Positions 11,423-22,483 of a stretch of 64,000 nt of DNA are shown in pieces. The DNA is taken from contig JAHREC010000020.1 in assembly GCA_020081605.1 (NCBI GenBank), positions 62,001-126,000 of the forward strand, written 5' to 3'. Source of the DNA: Albifimbria verrucaria (Eukaryota > Ascomycota > Sordariomycetes > Hypocreales > Stachybotryaceae). Numbering within the stretch: the first letter of the stretch is position 1; the number at the start of each line of letters is the position of its first letter. The position numbers were made by a program, and so were the translations under genes. A model generated the notes under the pieces. The model saw only the letters and a program-made list of their open reading frames with translations. It was not told where the DNA came from and did not search any database.

Positions 11423-12593
11423 TCATGCATCCCGGATGCTGGATTTTAGAATGTCCGTCTGTGGGACAGTGAATTTGATGTGGTGCAGGGCCAACAGTGA
11501 ATTGAAGTGGGAAAGATGACTGGCCATTAGCTGCATGGCTCCTGGGAGAGGCGCCATCAGGAGTAATCGGGGAGTTGGATAGCTATGAAAGCTCTCTGCT
11601 CCTTGGGGTTGAGTGGAGTAGTGAGGCGCTGTGTTGGGTGGGAGTGGATTAGCCGCCATGAAATCAGCCAGCTTCTGAGAGGATTCGGACAGTTGAGGCG
11701 TTGAATATTTCTGACGCAAAATCGGTGACGGCTGACTGAGATATTGAAACAGCGTCAGTAGAATGGTATTCTCAGCATGATCCCACACCCTATCGTTGAT
11801 CTCGATTCGACCAAGGATGATTCTGGTCAGGGCCAGAGTGGACCTCGCTAGCATGGAAGGCTTGCTCGAAACGAAGTCTCGGTGGTAGAGTGAAATCTCG
11901 CAAAGATACGCAGACATGTGTTCCACCTCTTGGTCATCACCATCTTCTATGATCATAAGCTGCGAGAAGAAGTCGACGGTTGGGTGACCGATGGTCCATT
12001 CAAGGACGTTGAGGGCATGCATCTCCATCTGAGTGAACATGCCAGGCTCGTAGAATCCGTCGCATATGTAATTGAGCTCATGGACCCGGGGCACCTGATC
12101 TTTATTGTCTCCGTATTTAGCGGCTATGAGGAGCGTCGCACATCCTAAAAGCTGGTAATTCTTCTTATACACGATCCGCCTGGAGCAGTATCGGTCCAGG
12201 AGGTTGACTGTAAGAAACAACGTCTCTGGTAAGAGAACGAAGGCAGCATGTGCTTCGATGAGAAAGTCGATAAGGTAAGGCCTCATAAGCCACTGGATCT
12301 CCGGTTGCATGTCGATAAGGTTGGCATCAGGTAAAGTTTCATCCTGTGTTTTTGTCAGTACATGGCAAACTATATGCTCAAATAAATGGGTCACCCTAGC
12401 GGACCTCCATGTAGCGCATGTGTTGCATGATGTCCTCGAGGTATTGCTCGTTAGTCAGCCGCGAGAGCTCATTCGCAATGATCTCCTGTCGACTACTCGC
12501 GATCATCTTGGCGGCATCGCGAGTATTGACTGCCGGATGGTGCGGTCCATCTGCTTCGATAAGGAAGCTGTCACCAGCACGCGAGTAAGGCAT
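11423..12593 (-). CDS. G1/S-type (CLN/Puc1-like) cyclin
   Basis: Two exons, 12593-12405 and 12343-11423, are joined by a 61-nt intron (gtccgc...tactgac...acacag), giving 369 residues. The cyclin box begins at about residue 70. It contains IDMQPEIQWLMRPYLIDFLI, then LLPETLFLTVNLLDRYCSRR, LIAAKYGD, and EMHALNVLEWTIGHPTVDFF, the hallmark of fungal CLN-type cyclins that activate the Cdc28/Cdk1 kinase at G1/S. A second helical fold follows (ISLYHRDFVSSKPSMLARSTLAL). The tail is proline-, serine- and histidine-rich, without a clear destruction box. The start is chosen at the ATG before the acidic N-terminus, since upstream sequence is not cyclin-like. It may be the housekeeping copy or an extra divergent copy in an accessory region; one window cannot tell. 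The family call is firm. Confidence 0.85.
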
Positions 12594-13827
12594 AGTAATC
12601 AGCTTGGCTGGAAATTTCGGTGGGCGAGGAAGGGAACCCTCGGTGATGCTTAGATGATGGTCCTGATCCAATCTGAAGACATTGAGACATCGAACAAAAG
12701 ACGGGTAGCCGAGCAAGAATAACTTGCTGGTAGGTATTTGTGTTTCCAAGACAATTGAGGAGAGTGATGGTAGGAACAGAACAAATCGAGGTGGCTTTTG
12801 CAATCGAAACAGGGGATGCATGGCGAAGGGAGACGAGGTCTCCTATTGGTGGGGAAGCGACTTCGCCATGTACTCCAATAAAGGTGGCTGAGGACTTCAT
12901 TTATCAGCATACCTGTTCCGGACCCACACATGGGGTCGTGGGATATGGATTCATTGAACTATCATGGCATAATATAGTATGTACACAGTAGGATAGAATG
13001 CTTATAAAACTTGATTTGTTTAGATATCTTAAGGAAAGTCGCGTCGTAACACTATGCAGGCGTTGTTTATTATACTCCGCCGAGCGCAGACCTCGGCAGG
13101 ACTTTGACTCTCGGAACTGTGGTTGCAGTTGACCGTATTTGTTTGATGCGAATAGGGTCGAGAACTCAAGATGCAGTCTGTTATTTATCATCATACGTTA
13201 CAAAACTGAAGCTTGATGGGTTGGCCGTACCGAGAGAGATTAGCTGAGTATCGAAACCGAGATTCGGCCCCTTAAGGCCGGTGCGATGGTTGGCTATGGA
13301 AAGTGGAGAAAGCCTGGCCGACGTCTCAGGCATCAGACTTGGTATCCTATTGGGTTTTCACCTACAATAGAACAGTTCATCCCTTATTTTGCAAGCTCTA
13401 TCTTAAGACGTACATCAACCTGTCTTGTGGTTAGTTAGATAACAGTATGGACTATAGCTTACTACTTTATCAAGATCACGTCGTGGGAAACAACGTTGCC
13501 TACCCAGCGCAGGATTCAGCTCAACTTACTGCTGAAGAGGCGGAGCTCCCGTGTGTGTCCCAGGGTCCCCAGGTGAGGACGAAGACACGGCCGAGCCCCT
13601 GAGATAAGCACATGGATCATGAAATGTGAAGGCCCGCTAAGGTAGGGTTAAGCTGTAATGGAGCAAGAACGTGATCAGCACATGATCTCGTTTCTCACGC
13701 TATAAATTCTCGCTAAACCTGGAAGATTCAGCTTCAATTCCTTTTCTTCAAGAAATCAAACTCGCCCATTATTGGTTTCTGAAGAACAGTTCTTTTACTT
13801 GCTATCTTTCTACTTCTTTGGCCCACT
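12594..13827. other. Intergenic region between cyclin and a divergently placed small gene
   Basis: No supported gene. The sequence is expected to hold the cyclin promoter (left part) and that of the plus-strand gene at 13828. Open frames around 12571-12931 are mostly upstream extensions or other frames of the cyclin first exon region. Confidence 0.4.
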
Positions 13828-14306
13828 ATGTCTTCTACTGATTCATCCACAGGATTCACCACCTCCCTTGTTTTACAGCTGGTCATTACTCCTGAAGACG
13901 GTTCAACGAAAAAGGCAGGTTCCATGAGCACTATGATTGTCTTGTGCTCGCTTGCTGACCCCTTCGCCATTCATAGGTCCTAATACCCGTCGAGTTCAAG
14001 CGCAATACCGTCATAAAATACTGCCAGACTATTGAAATGCCGGTTGGCTCTGGTAGCTCACCAACTTCAAGCTGTAGAAGAGGCGAAGAAGTGGATGAAT
14101 TACAAACCAGGCCATACATTCTACAAGACTCTATCACCATCACAGTCACAGGACAAGTCCTCCGCCGCAAGATTAAGCTGGCCACCGCGAAGCTGATCAC
14201 CTCTATGGGCGTCGTGAATGTTAACCAGGCTTTTTATGGTTATCCTCCTTATGACGCTCCGAGAGATCCTCCATGCGGAAATAGGTCGAAGAGACAAAGG
14301 CGATAA
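13828..14306 (+). CDS. Small hypothetical protein, gene with probable GC-AG intron
   Basis: Exon 1 (13828-13914) encodes 29 residues starting MSSTDSSTGFTTSLV. Exon 2 (13977-14306) encodes 109 residues and opens exactly after a tcatag acceptor, reading VLIPVEFKRNTVIKYCQTIE. The two exons are in phase only if the intron begins with GC at 13915 (AAG|gcaggt); the GT two bases later gives the wrong frame. A CTGAC branch site lies about 20 bases before the acceptor, and the intron is 62 nt. The 138-residue product has no signal peptide and ends in a basic tail (GNRSKRQRR). I do not recognise the family. Splicing is inferred and not proven. Confidence 0.5.
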
Positions 14307-14583
14307 GCCACAATTTCTACCAATGGGTCACGAGTTACAGTTAAACCTGAGCGTTGTCTGCATAGTTTGAAGGAATTACTGTTGTAGAAGTTCAAGTCTT
14401 TAGGCTAGCGTTGGGAATGAATTTATTCACCTTACCTCATTTCCCTATGAATAGATTCGACTTGAATTACAAGCCGCCGCCGTCGTACGTGGTGTTCGTG
14501 CACCACCATTATATTCTTGACCATCTCTTGAGCACCGAAAAACTAAAAAACTAAAAAATGGAAATACCGGTACACCCACACTT

Positions 14584-14898
14584 TTGGGTATCACCGCGAC
14601 ATATGTTAATAGCCACGAGCGAACTAGGTTGCTATTGGCAGCAGAGAAAGGTCATAATTCAGTGATCGGGCTTCTGGTAACTGCCGGCCGTAAATTGGCG
14701 GACTGGGCAGGCAAGACACCGTTGGCAAGGCATGGCTATGAGGACATTAGGAGAAGACCACTTAGCACGGGAAAGTTGAATGTACATGCGGCAGACATGC
14801 TACTTATATCATCATGAGTGCATGTGGTGATAGGTGGCCATGATAACATGTTTCAACTTGTCGTTCACCAAGTAATTCCGTTTTATTCTTAGGTGAAG
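14584..14898 (+). pseudogene. Ankyrin-repeat relic
   Basis: A short open stretch contains clear ankyrin consensus pieces: LLLAAEKGHNSVIGLLVTAG, then DWAGKTPLARHGYEDI, then a STGKLNVHAAD piece. After a stop at 14815 another ankyrin piece (VIGGHDNM followed by FQLVVHQ) continues in a different frame near 14828-14880. Bases are missing relative to the normal 33-residue spacing, and there is no valid start. It is therefore the remains of one or two repeats. The wording resembles the intact ankyrin gene 3 kb away at 17847, so it may be a decayed partial copy of that family. Confidence 0.6.
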
Positions 14899-15237
14899 AA
14901 TGAAGGTCTTAATCTCTGCTATCAGCCAGAATTCCTAGACAAATATATAGACTGCTATGATGCTTGATTTTTAACCATTTTCATACATTGAGCCTACCGC
15001 GAAATGGGTTTATGTCCCTCCTCATCAAACCACCTTCGGCATATAGAATGATTTCGCATGCTGTATGCTCACAACCATGATTATCTTGCCCGTGTCCCTC
15101 TTTTCTGGTCCAAAAACAATCCCTTCACTACCAACCGAGCCTTTAACTTCAACTTGTTTGCAAGCTCCAGGCTCTAATTTGAATGTCGAGATTCTCTCAT
15201 CAATAGTGTAAATCCTGCATATTCGTCAGCACTCGCT
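14899..15237. other. Non-coding gap
   Basis: Nothing recognisable. It carries the 3' side of the minus-strand gene ending at 15238. Confidence 0.4.
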
Positions 15238-17040
15238 TCATTTGGAGCAAGTTGAAACACACCGGAATGCATCAATTGAGGCTCGGTTGTATTGTACAGC
15301 CAGCTTCTCAACAATTCTCTCAATCATACTTAACCATTCACGGGGCTTCGAAAAAAGCTTCGAGGCCTCCTTTGGTATGACGGGAAGTTCCATGCATATG
15401 ACTGATAAAATCTCTAGAAACTCCTCTATCGGGTCTGTACCAAGTTCCTTGCGGACTGATTCAAGGTTTCCAGGAATATGTTGAAAGTTCTCCTTATGAA
15501 GTCGGATAGTAAGCGGCGATTTCTCCGAGGTTATTGCGTGTCTTCTGTCGATGATGGTCCTATCGATCACCTTCCGAAAAACCATGGCATCCTGCGACCT
15601 TTCCAACCCTTCGTCATCGTCGGGTATTCCATTTGAGAAGATCATTCGGCTATAGGTTTGAATAAAGTCTTCCAAGAACCAAACCGGATCCCCTCCTGAA
15701 AATCTATATTGAATATAGCCGTGAAAGAATGTCGACAAGGTTGGTAGTTTGAATAACTCTAAAGAAATGAGGTGCAATGCACTGATGACTTCGCTTACTT
15801 TGAAACAAAGTGACCAGCAATCCAGTACCATGTTCGTTTCTTTATCCAGTTGACGAACTAGCCAGGTTAAAATCTCCAACCCTGATTTGAGAGACCTCAA
15901 TTCCTTGAAGTTTATCGCACCATAACCTTCAATGTGGCGGTGTAGGCTCAAAGCTTTTTGGAGGTTTTTCAATCTAGCAGACGAAATCACGAAGATTTGT
16001 AAAGATAAGTTAGTTAATGCTTTTTGTTTAGCGTATTTAAGTTCGGGTGGTGAAGCTGCCTGGTTTTGGCAGTTGATTATAAGGACAAGAATCGTGGCAA
16101 CACTAAACAGATCAGAATGTCGCTTTTTCTTTCTGAAGGCTTCGAGCTTTGAATCGAACTCCTGTGTAACGAAGAAAGCAGGGGTTAATCGAAAGCTGCT
16201 GTGCGTCAGTATTTATATACAACTGCCCTATCCTAAGCTGTAGCTAACCTTTTAACAATCTCCGAGATTTCTTTATCTTCTTCTCTGCTTGCCCAGCCCT
16301 GGACAGCACGAAGTCTTTGAAGAAAGGGGTTGTTAGAGCATTGATCCGATGCAAGAATCGGGTTCTCTCCTGTCATCCAACTTTCTTCTAGTACGATAGC
16401 CTGCTGTATAAGAGTCTTCATATACTTGTAAATACAGGTCGCATCTACAGTCGTTAGCTTTATCCTTCAACTCATTGGAAGCCACTACTCACATGTGCCA
16501 AAGTTGCAGATATTTCTCTCGCCATTCCACATTTCAGCCACAGCTTCGTCAAAGCTCTGTAAGAGATCGCCGAGATCTTTGAGAAAAAGTACCAAGGATA
16601 TCTCATCTGTTGTATGATCAGGCTTGCTGTCTCTTTTATCTTTCGTGTGACATCGCACGTGCCCTCGGTTACTGTTTTGAGGGCTGAGAAAGGAATTTCT
16701 GTAGTTGGGGGTGTCGAATGGACGATAGAGGCGCTGGAGGAACATGTTTTCACCCCTGTCGAGGCTGTAGTTCCGTACGCGAGAGCCAGCTCTTCATCAA
16801 GCTTCTCAAATTGACGTTCTTCATTCGCGTTACGCGAGCTTTTGAAGAATAGAGTCATCCACGAGAAGACTCGGAGCGCAAAACGGTGGCGTCTGGAGCT
16901 GTCAGTGTCCTGACTATAAAATTTAGCCGCCTTGCGCCTCCCATCTACTATAACTGCAAGTGCTTTCAATATGCCGCCACTTGGTTTCGAGTGCTCAGGT
17001 GTTTCTTTGGCAAACACCCAATAGTCTTTAGTGATGAGCG
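15238..17040 (-). CDS. Unidentified multi-exon protein (model uncertain, possibly frameshifted)
   Basis: The minus strand shows a long 3' exon (about 16171-15238, roughly 310 residues). A middle exon (about 16443-16265) encodes KYMKTLIQQAIVLEESW. A 5' exon region (about 17037-16492) encodes text such as RFALRVFSWMTLFFKSSRNA. GT-AG introns fit at about 16491-16444 and before the acceptor ttacacag at 16172. Within the 5' exon the frame that starts well must shift by one base near 16620 to meet the frame that splices to the middle exon, so either a further intron or a frameshift is present. The start is unresolved; a small exon upstream near 17170 is possible. The product is mostly helical, without membrane segments. 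The first part loosely resembles N-terminal regions of fungal STAND-type proteins, but I do not claim a family. Confidence 0.45.
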
Positions 17041-17846
17041 ACTATTGGCAGGAAATAACCATGAGTCAACTTCCGCTTGTGCATTTTTATAAGCAATATA
17101 AGCTGATTGAAGAGTCATCGGGCTGGAAGATGTGAAAGACGTGATTATGGGCTATGAAGAGCGACATTCTGTTTCTATCTGACCTCCTGGGCTTTCGTTT
17201 GGTTATATATCTCATTTCTTCAAACCATACCTCTGCGTGATTCAATCTGATTACAACCATCTCGCGCTGAGGGGCAAGGGGCGGAGAGAAGGCAACATGG
17301 TCCACAGCGTGACCCTCACTTACACGCCAACAGCGCACTAATACAAGAAAGGAATTAACAAAACGGTGGGATCCCCACAAAGAGCCCCAGAGCTTCGGGA
17401 CTTTTCTTCCGTTTTATTAAAACCTTGCGATAGCGGTGAGCTAACACGAATAGGGAATTAACAAACCTCTGGATCGGAGGGGGAGGAGCCAGGAATTTTC
17501 AATCACATATCGCTATATGAGACTTCTACCCCACGTTCCAGCCAACATCTCCTACCCTATACTTCGAGCATTGGTTCCCTACGTAAATTGTCTGTTGCTG
17601 CAAGTTTTCTAACCTACGGTACTGTATCATTTGGGTTCGGATGCCTCTTTATTTAAATTTCTCTGGATGTGGAGGGGCAGATTTTTTTTTTATTTATTTT
17701 TGTCTTGGTCTTATTTTACTGTAATATTCTTTTTCATTCAGGTACTCAATCTTGCAAAGCCGCTACAGATACCGCGTCACGAGGAAATTTGCTGGGACAG
17801 TCTAACGACTGACTAAGGAATAACAACAACCTGAACCATCGGCACA
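17041..17846. other. Intergenic, T-rich promoter region
   Basis: No convincing gene. A T-rich stretch at 17670-17720 and a 27-base CA-rich leader before the ATG at 17847 suggest the promoter of the ankyrin gene. Confidence 0.45.
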
Positions 17847-19214
17847 ATGTCCCAGTTACTGAATCTTCCGTTAGAGCTGAGGCTCATGATTCTGGAACTT
17901 CTAGACGTTCCCGAACTGGCTCTTATGCTATATTGTGGAGTAACGATACGTAATTCCATCGGCAAGCTCATGAAAGGGTCAATGAAAGTCAACGCAGTCG
18001 ATAGGTACGGCCGAACGCTACTTTGGTACGCGGCTCAAAGAGGCCACTCAGTTGCCGTTGGCTTTCTTACCAGCATCGATGGTCGGGATTTAAATCTGGC
18101 ATGCCGAAGGATGTGGACCCCATTGATATTGGCTGCAGCGATTGGCCACGGACTGATCGTGAAGAAGCTCCTGGACACAGGAGATGTGGATGTGAATGCG
18201 GTCGACCTTTTCTATGAGACGGCCTTATCATATGCAGTGAAGATGGATCATTATGGTGTCGTCGACCTTCTCCTAGGCTCGGGGTTAGTGGTCTGGGCTA
18301 GAGGAAAGTACCCGACTCCATATCATATTGCTATGGTTCATAATCGGGCAGATTTTGCCGACAGATTTCGAGATTTGGAAGCCATGGAAAAGCTGGATGT
18401 AAATCTGGCAGACTTTCTACAGCAGACGGCCCTATCAGTCGCAGCCCAAAAGGGCTACAAGACCATCTTGAAAAGACTTTTAGATACAGGAGGGGTGGAT
18501 GTGAGTGTGGCCGACGCGAATGGGGAGACGGCACTATCATATGCGGTGAAGATGCATCACGATGATATCGTCGACCTCCTCCTAGGCTCGGGAAATATAG
18601 CCTGGGGACAAGGGAAATTCCCGACACCATTCCATATCGCAGCAACTCATGGTTGTACCAAGTTCGCCGAACGATTTGCGCATATGAGAAATATGAACCC
18701 AAATGTTGTGGATGGTTACGGACGAACGGCCTTGTCAATTGCAGCCGAGATGGGCCATGATGCGATGGTCAGGCTCCTAGTCAAAATGGAAAAGCTAGAT
18801 TTCGACTTGGCAGACCAGTTGGGCAAGACGCCATTATCTTACGCCGCGATATGTGGTCATGAGGCCATTGTGAGGATACTGCTGGATACAGGGAAGGTAG
18901 ATGTGAACGCACAGTGTGATTTCGGACATACAGCATTGTCATGGGCAGCTTTGGCTGGAAAGAATACCGTGGTCGAGCTGCTCATTAAAACAGGAGGGGT
19001 GGACTTGAATTTGGTAGATTATTGGCGTCGAACGCCTCTACTGTGGGCCGCTATGAATGGCCGAGAAACAGTTGTGAAGAGACTCCTAGACACAAGGCGG
19101 GTGAATTTGAGTACTACAGATGAGCATGGCATATCGCCGCTGGGGTATGCGTTGATGGGTGGTCATGATAGCATCATTGAGCTTCTTAAGAGAGCAAGCC
19201 AAGTCTTGGATTGA
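17847..19214 (+). CDS. F-box-like / ankyrin-repeat protein
   Basis: A single exon of 455 residues. The N-terminus (LLNLPLELRLMILELLDVPEL) matches an F-box-like start. From residue 50 to the end come about ten ankyrin repeats with the usual G-TAL--AA--GH---V--LL pattern (for example YGRTALSIAAEMGHDAMVRL and LGKTPLSYAAICGHEAIV). Two repeats are degenerate and read TPYHIAMVHNRADFADRF and TPFHIAATHGCTKFAERF, about 110 residues apart, marking an internal duplication. By family knowledge, F-box/ankyrin proteins serve as substrate receptors of SCF ubiquitin ligases or as scaffolds. The target here is unknown. The frame is intact and the start is in good context (ggcacaATGt). An ankyrin relic at 14584 is probably a relative. 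Confidence 0.85.
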   Translation: MSQLLNLPLELRLMILELLDVPELALMLYCGVTIRNSIGKLMKGSMKVNAVDRYGRTLLWYAAQRGHSVAVGFLTSIDGRDLNLACRRMWTPLILAAAIGHGLIVKKLLDTGDVDVNAVDLFYETALSYAVKMDHYGVVDLLLGSGLVVWARGKYPTPYHIAMVHNRADFADRFRDLEAMEKLDVNLADFLQQTALSVAAQKGYKTILKRLLDTGGVDVSVADANGETALSYAVKMHHDDIVDLLLGSGNIAWGQGKFPTPFHIAATHGCTKFAERFAHMRNMNPNVVDGYGRTALSIAAEMGHDAMVRLLVKMEKLDFDLADQLGKTPLSYAAICGHEAIVRILLDTGKVDVNAQCDFGHTALSWAALAGKNTVVELLIKTGGVDLNLVDYWRRTPLLWAAMNGRETVVKRLLDTRRVNLSTTDEHGISPLGYALMGGHDSIIELLKRASQVLD

Positions 19215-20188
19215 AATTGCATTAGCGACAGCATCAAGCAACCTCCTTTCCTTCAGCTGCATAGGAAGCCGCCCGGCTGGCTCTTCTGTACAGGAAAAAA
19301 AAGAAAAAAAAAAAAAACCAAATTAATGAATAAACAAAATAAAATGAAATGAAAAAAGAAGTAAAATATAAAATGTATGATGCTCTCTGTATGTAGAGAG
19401 TGAGTGTCCAAGTATCTTCATTCTAACTACGCTCACTAGATGATGCAGACTGGAAAGCCTCACAGCCATGGCGCATCCAAAATGAGCAGGGAACATGTTC
19501 ACATTTATATATTTGATGAACTCCATTACATCCATGATTCACAATCCTTCGCTGCCTCTAGATGATGAGGGCACGTGCACTGCCAAATATCTGTAGACAT
19601 CATGTGCTCTTGGAGAATCTTTCGTCTTCTGAACTTGCGTAACCAATTCAAGGGCCAGGCAATGTATTCCATCATCATAAGCATCTATAATATATCGTGT
19701 CAGTTGAAAAATACTAGAGTAGTTTCTAGGCTTATGCGATACTTAATGTTGCTGGGAATCCTTTTGCTATTGAGATTAGCTGTTGTGACCTAGGATGTGC
19801 GGTCGGGAGGTTGGGCATAAAAGTAATTCATTCTCCATAAGCTTGCTATTTGGGCTCAAGGTAAAGGGACTCTTGGTTCTATAATGAGGCCTGCGACTTA
19901 TTATAGAATGTCAAGGCGGAAATCAATAGCCTTATCATCTGAAACCCAACCTATTTCTAACCAGTTCAGGAAGCAGTTCCGGACTCTAGCCCGCAATTAT
20001 GGCTGAGCATGTCTGGGAGTGTTAGCCGCATCGTTATTAAACACCACTGAATTATTTTCAACTCATGCTAAATATATCTCATCACATCGCCAATGAAATT
20101 ACCTGGTTGATTAAATACTGTAACATTTCCGTTGGACGAGGTCTTATTGAGAGCTGCTCACGTGTCCTATCACCTCTCCTCTCAGTTC
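19215..20188. other. AT-rich intergenic DNA with an A-tract
   Basis: A low-complexity A-rich run (aaaaaaaagaaaaaaaaaaa type) lies at about 19296-19320, followed by AT-rich DNA with only short frames. No gene or repeat family is recognised. Confidence 0.5.
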
Positions 20189-20852
20189 ATGTCCGCACGA
20201 AAACCCTATCGCAATAATCTATCTCGGTATTTTAAATTTAACCCGAAGGTCAAAAGAACCCTTAAAGTTTGCCTTCCACCCCTGGTCAGCTTAACCATAT
20301 TTATGTTGATATTATTTCACCCTCAAATAGGAAGCCGGCCAGCCTTTCATGGTGCACGTTTAGATGTCAACGGAGAGGATTTTAGCGGCCCGTCATCGGA
20401 TTCATACTTTTTCTATGTCGAATTTAGCCCTGAATGTAAGACTTTATGCCACCAGGCCCTTGAAATTATGTTAGCTAATCATCATGATAGTAGCAGATCT
20501 CGCTTCTTATACTACGAACAGGCAAATACAAACGATCACCAGTCTACTTTCCTTGGCATTTCACTTTCTACTGGCTGTAGTTATGCTTGAGGGCTTAGCT
20601 CTATGTAGCTGCTTCCTGTCTCACTGTAATTACCGATTTTATTCCTACCATTTCATTTTTCTGAGCCTGGCTATTCTTTTTGGCATGTTTCCTTGCATTT
20701 TCCTCACAATCAGTGCAGTCATGGCTGAGAACTTGAACTTTTCCTCTGACAGCTCTAAAGTCACCGGTGATGGCGGATTCATTTGCCTCTCGTTGATCTG
20801 GGCTGCTATCGGCATTATGGCAGGAAACTGGTATATGGTTTTGCGGGAGTGA
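20189..20852 (+). CDS. Four-helix integral membrane protein (SUR7/claudin-like topology)
   Basis: Two exons: 20189-20435 and 20494 or 20497 to 20852. They are joined across a 58-61 nt intron with a strong donor (gtaaga), a GCTAAT branch site and a tag/cag acceptor. Both acceptors keep the frame, giving about 200 residues. The start ATG at 20189 (MSARKPYRNN) precedes a basic N-terminus. Four hydrophobic segments follow: VCLPPLVSLTIFMLILF, then after a soluble loop TSLLSLAFHFLLAVVMLEGL, then FIFLSLAILFGMFPCIFLTI, and last GFICLSLIWAAIGIMAG. One long loop between helices 1 and 2 is typical of the SUR7/PalI/claudin fold, but no family signature is visible, so this is a topology call only. Plasma-membrane location is likely. 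Confidence 0.6.
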
Positions 20853-21682
20853 GTATCAATCAGCTTTGGTTATGATCGGAGATGCTGAGCCGTGCATCTT
20901 CGAGGTACCCTAAACCAGCCGCAGTGGCTAGATCGATACATTGATATGCAGGAATAGACAATAGTCTTTATATATCCTCGCTAATTAGTTAGAGTGTACT
21001 AAAAGAAAGTCTAAATAATGCATAACAGTGTTTCATAACATCCAAGATTTTTTTAAGTCGCCATTCTCGAAGCTTGGTATTCGTTTGTATAGTGTTCGCG
21101 ATGCTAGGCAGAGAGCTTGGAGAAAGTCTAATCGTAAATATGCTACGTACAAGCCTGCCAGCTACAACTCTTCACACCGGCTTGAAACGGCTTGACAGCT
21201 TCCTAAACACAATATAGCCAGTGAGCAGTGAGAAGAAGACATGGGCCAGCGGCTATCAGACTTGATCCTAACTTAGAAGGTAAGTAGGCATGCCGTGCAG
21301 GCCCACCGCCTAATGCTGCTGTACAGCCTCTGGCACCCCTGAGACTCATGTGATTGAACACTCCAACAGTGGGGAATTCAAGCCATTAAGTCCATGACCT
21401 CAACAAGGTATGACTGGACATCGTGGCGAAGTGTAACAACAAGGCAGATTCAAGCAATATGGAAGGCTGTACATCCTTGAAGCTCATCTAACTTGTAACA
21501 AAGATCAGGGTTTACCGCCCCATACAACTCCGCGATGGATATGTTAGGTGTGGCTTAGTGCTGGAAAACGCCTCGGTGTAGATATCATTGAGCATAGATT
21601 TAGAGCAACTCTACCCTCGAAGTCTTGTTCGAATCGCAACATCTTACATCTTTAATACAATGCATTTACAGCTTCAAGGACC
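20853..21682. other. Intergenic, no gene seen
   Basis: Short frames only. The last 60 bases form a leader for the gene at 21683. No repeat or RNA gene is recognised. Confidence 0.45.
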
Positions 21683-22206
21683 ATGGATAAAGAAGACAGC
21701 CCTCCTCCATACTCTATTACGGATCGACTATTCTCTTATTCAATATTTCCTACAAGTTATTTATTAGAACACACGCCACTACCGCGCACCTACAACTCAC
21801 AACGTTCGCTCAAAGACGAACAACTGGTTCTACAAAAGATTTTTGAAACGCACAATATAGATGTCACAAAACTCCATGGTACATGGTTTCCATACGACCA
21901 CACCAGGATACCTCGATCACAAATTTCAATTCAGTTCGAGGAGTGCAAAATGGAATATATCCTCCTTCGGCGACATGGTGAATTGTTTCTCCAAGGTACA
22001 GGCACAATTGTCACATATGGCCGGCTTCGACTTAGGATGTGGATCAATAACTTTTTGAAACTCTCATCTGGCCACCTTCCGATGTTGACCCACCTCGTCG
22101 ACGATATGAGAAATTGAACGTCTCGTTTTGGGATGGGCAGCTCAATCAGCCTACGTTTGTGCCGGAGTGGCTCATAGATATGGAGAAGTTCTACCCTTCG
22201 TTGTAA
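21683..22206 (+). pseudogene. Hypothetical protein gene with one frameshift in a T-run
   Basis: From the ATG at 21683 (MDKEDSPPPYSITDRLFSY) the frame is open to residue 123. It then runs out of coding character and stops at 22115. The +1 frame from about 22057 onward is clearly coding (ETLIWPPSDVDPPRRRYEKL, then NVSFWDGQLNQPTFVPEWLI) and stops at 22206. The two join if the T5 run at 22052-22056 had one more T. No GT-AG intron joins them. The restored length would be about 174 residues. The family is unknown; a PPPY motif near the N-terminus could bind WW domains (inference). This is either a slightly damaged gene or a one-base sequence error. Confidence 0.55.
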
Positions 22207-22483
22207 AAGAAGTAAGAACGACACTATACGGATCATATAACAAAGCTAAAACATTTCACCAAAGGAGGGAATTAACACAATAAATCGCCTTAGTGCCAAT
22301 ATCACATGTGTTTAAAAATGCCTTGCAAGTGCGTGATATGCATTGTAGTCGTCCATGTCTCTCAAAACTATACAAGTACTCGTGGTTCGCTCGCTCCTGC
22401 CTCATGATTGCCATCGCTGGAGTTGCTGATAGACAGCATGTTGTTGCGGCATCCACCGTTCTCTTCCTGCGGGATATCGGATC

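Noticed and set aside
18331..18738. Minus-strand 135-residue frame
   Set aside because: It is the antisense shadow of the ankyrin gene; the repeats explain its openness.
21620..21645. tRNA-like T-loop string gttcgaatc
   Set aside because: No acceptor stem or anticodon arm could be folded around it.
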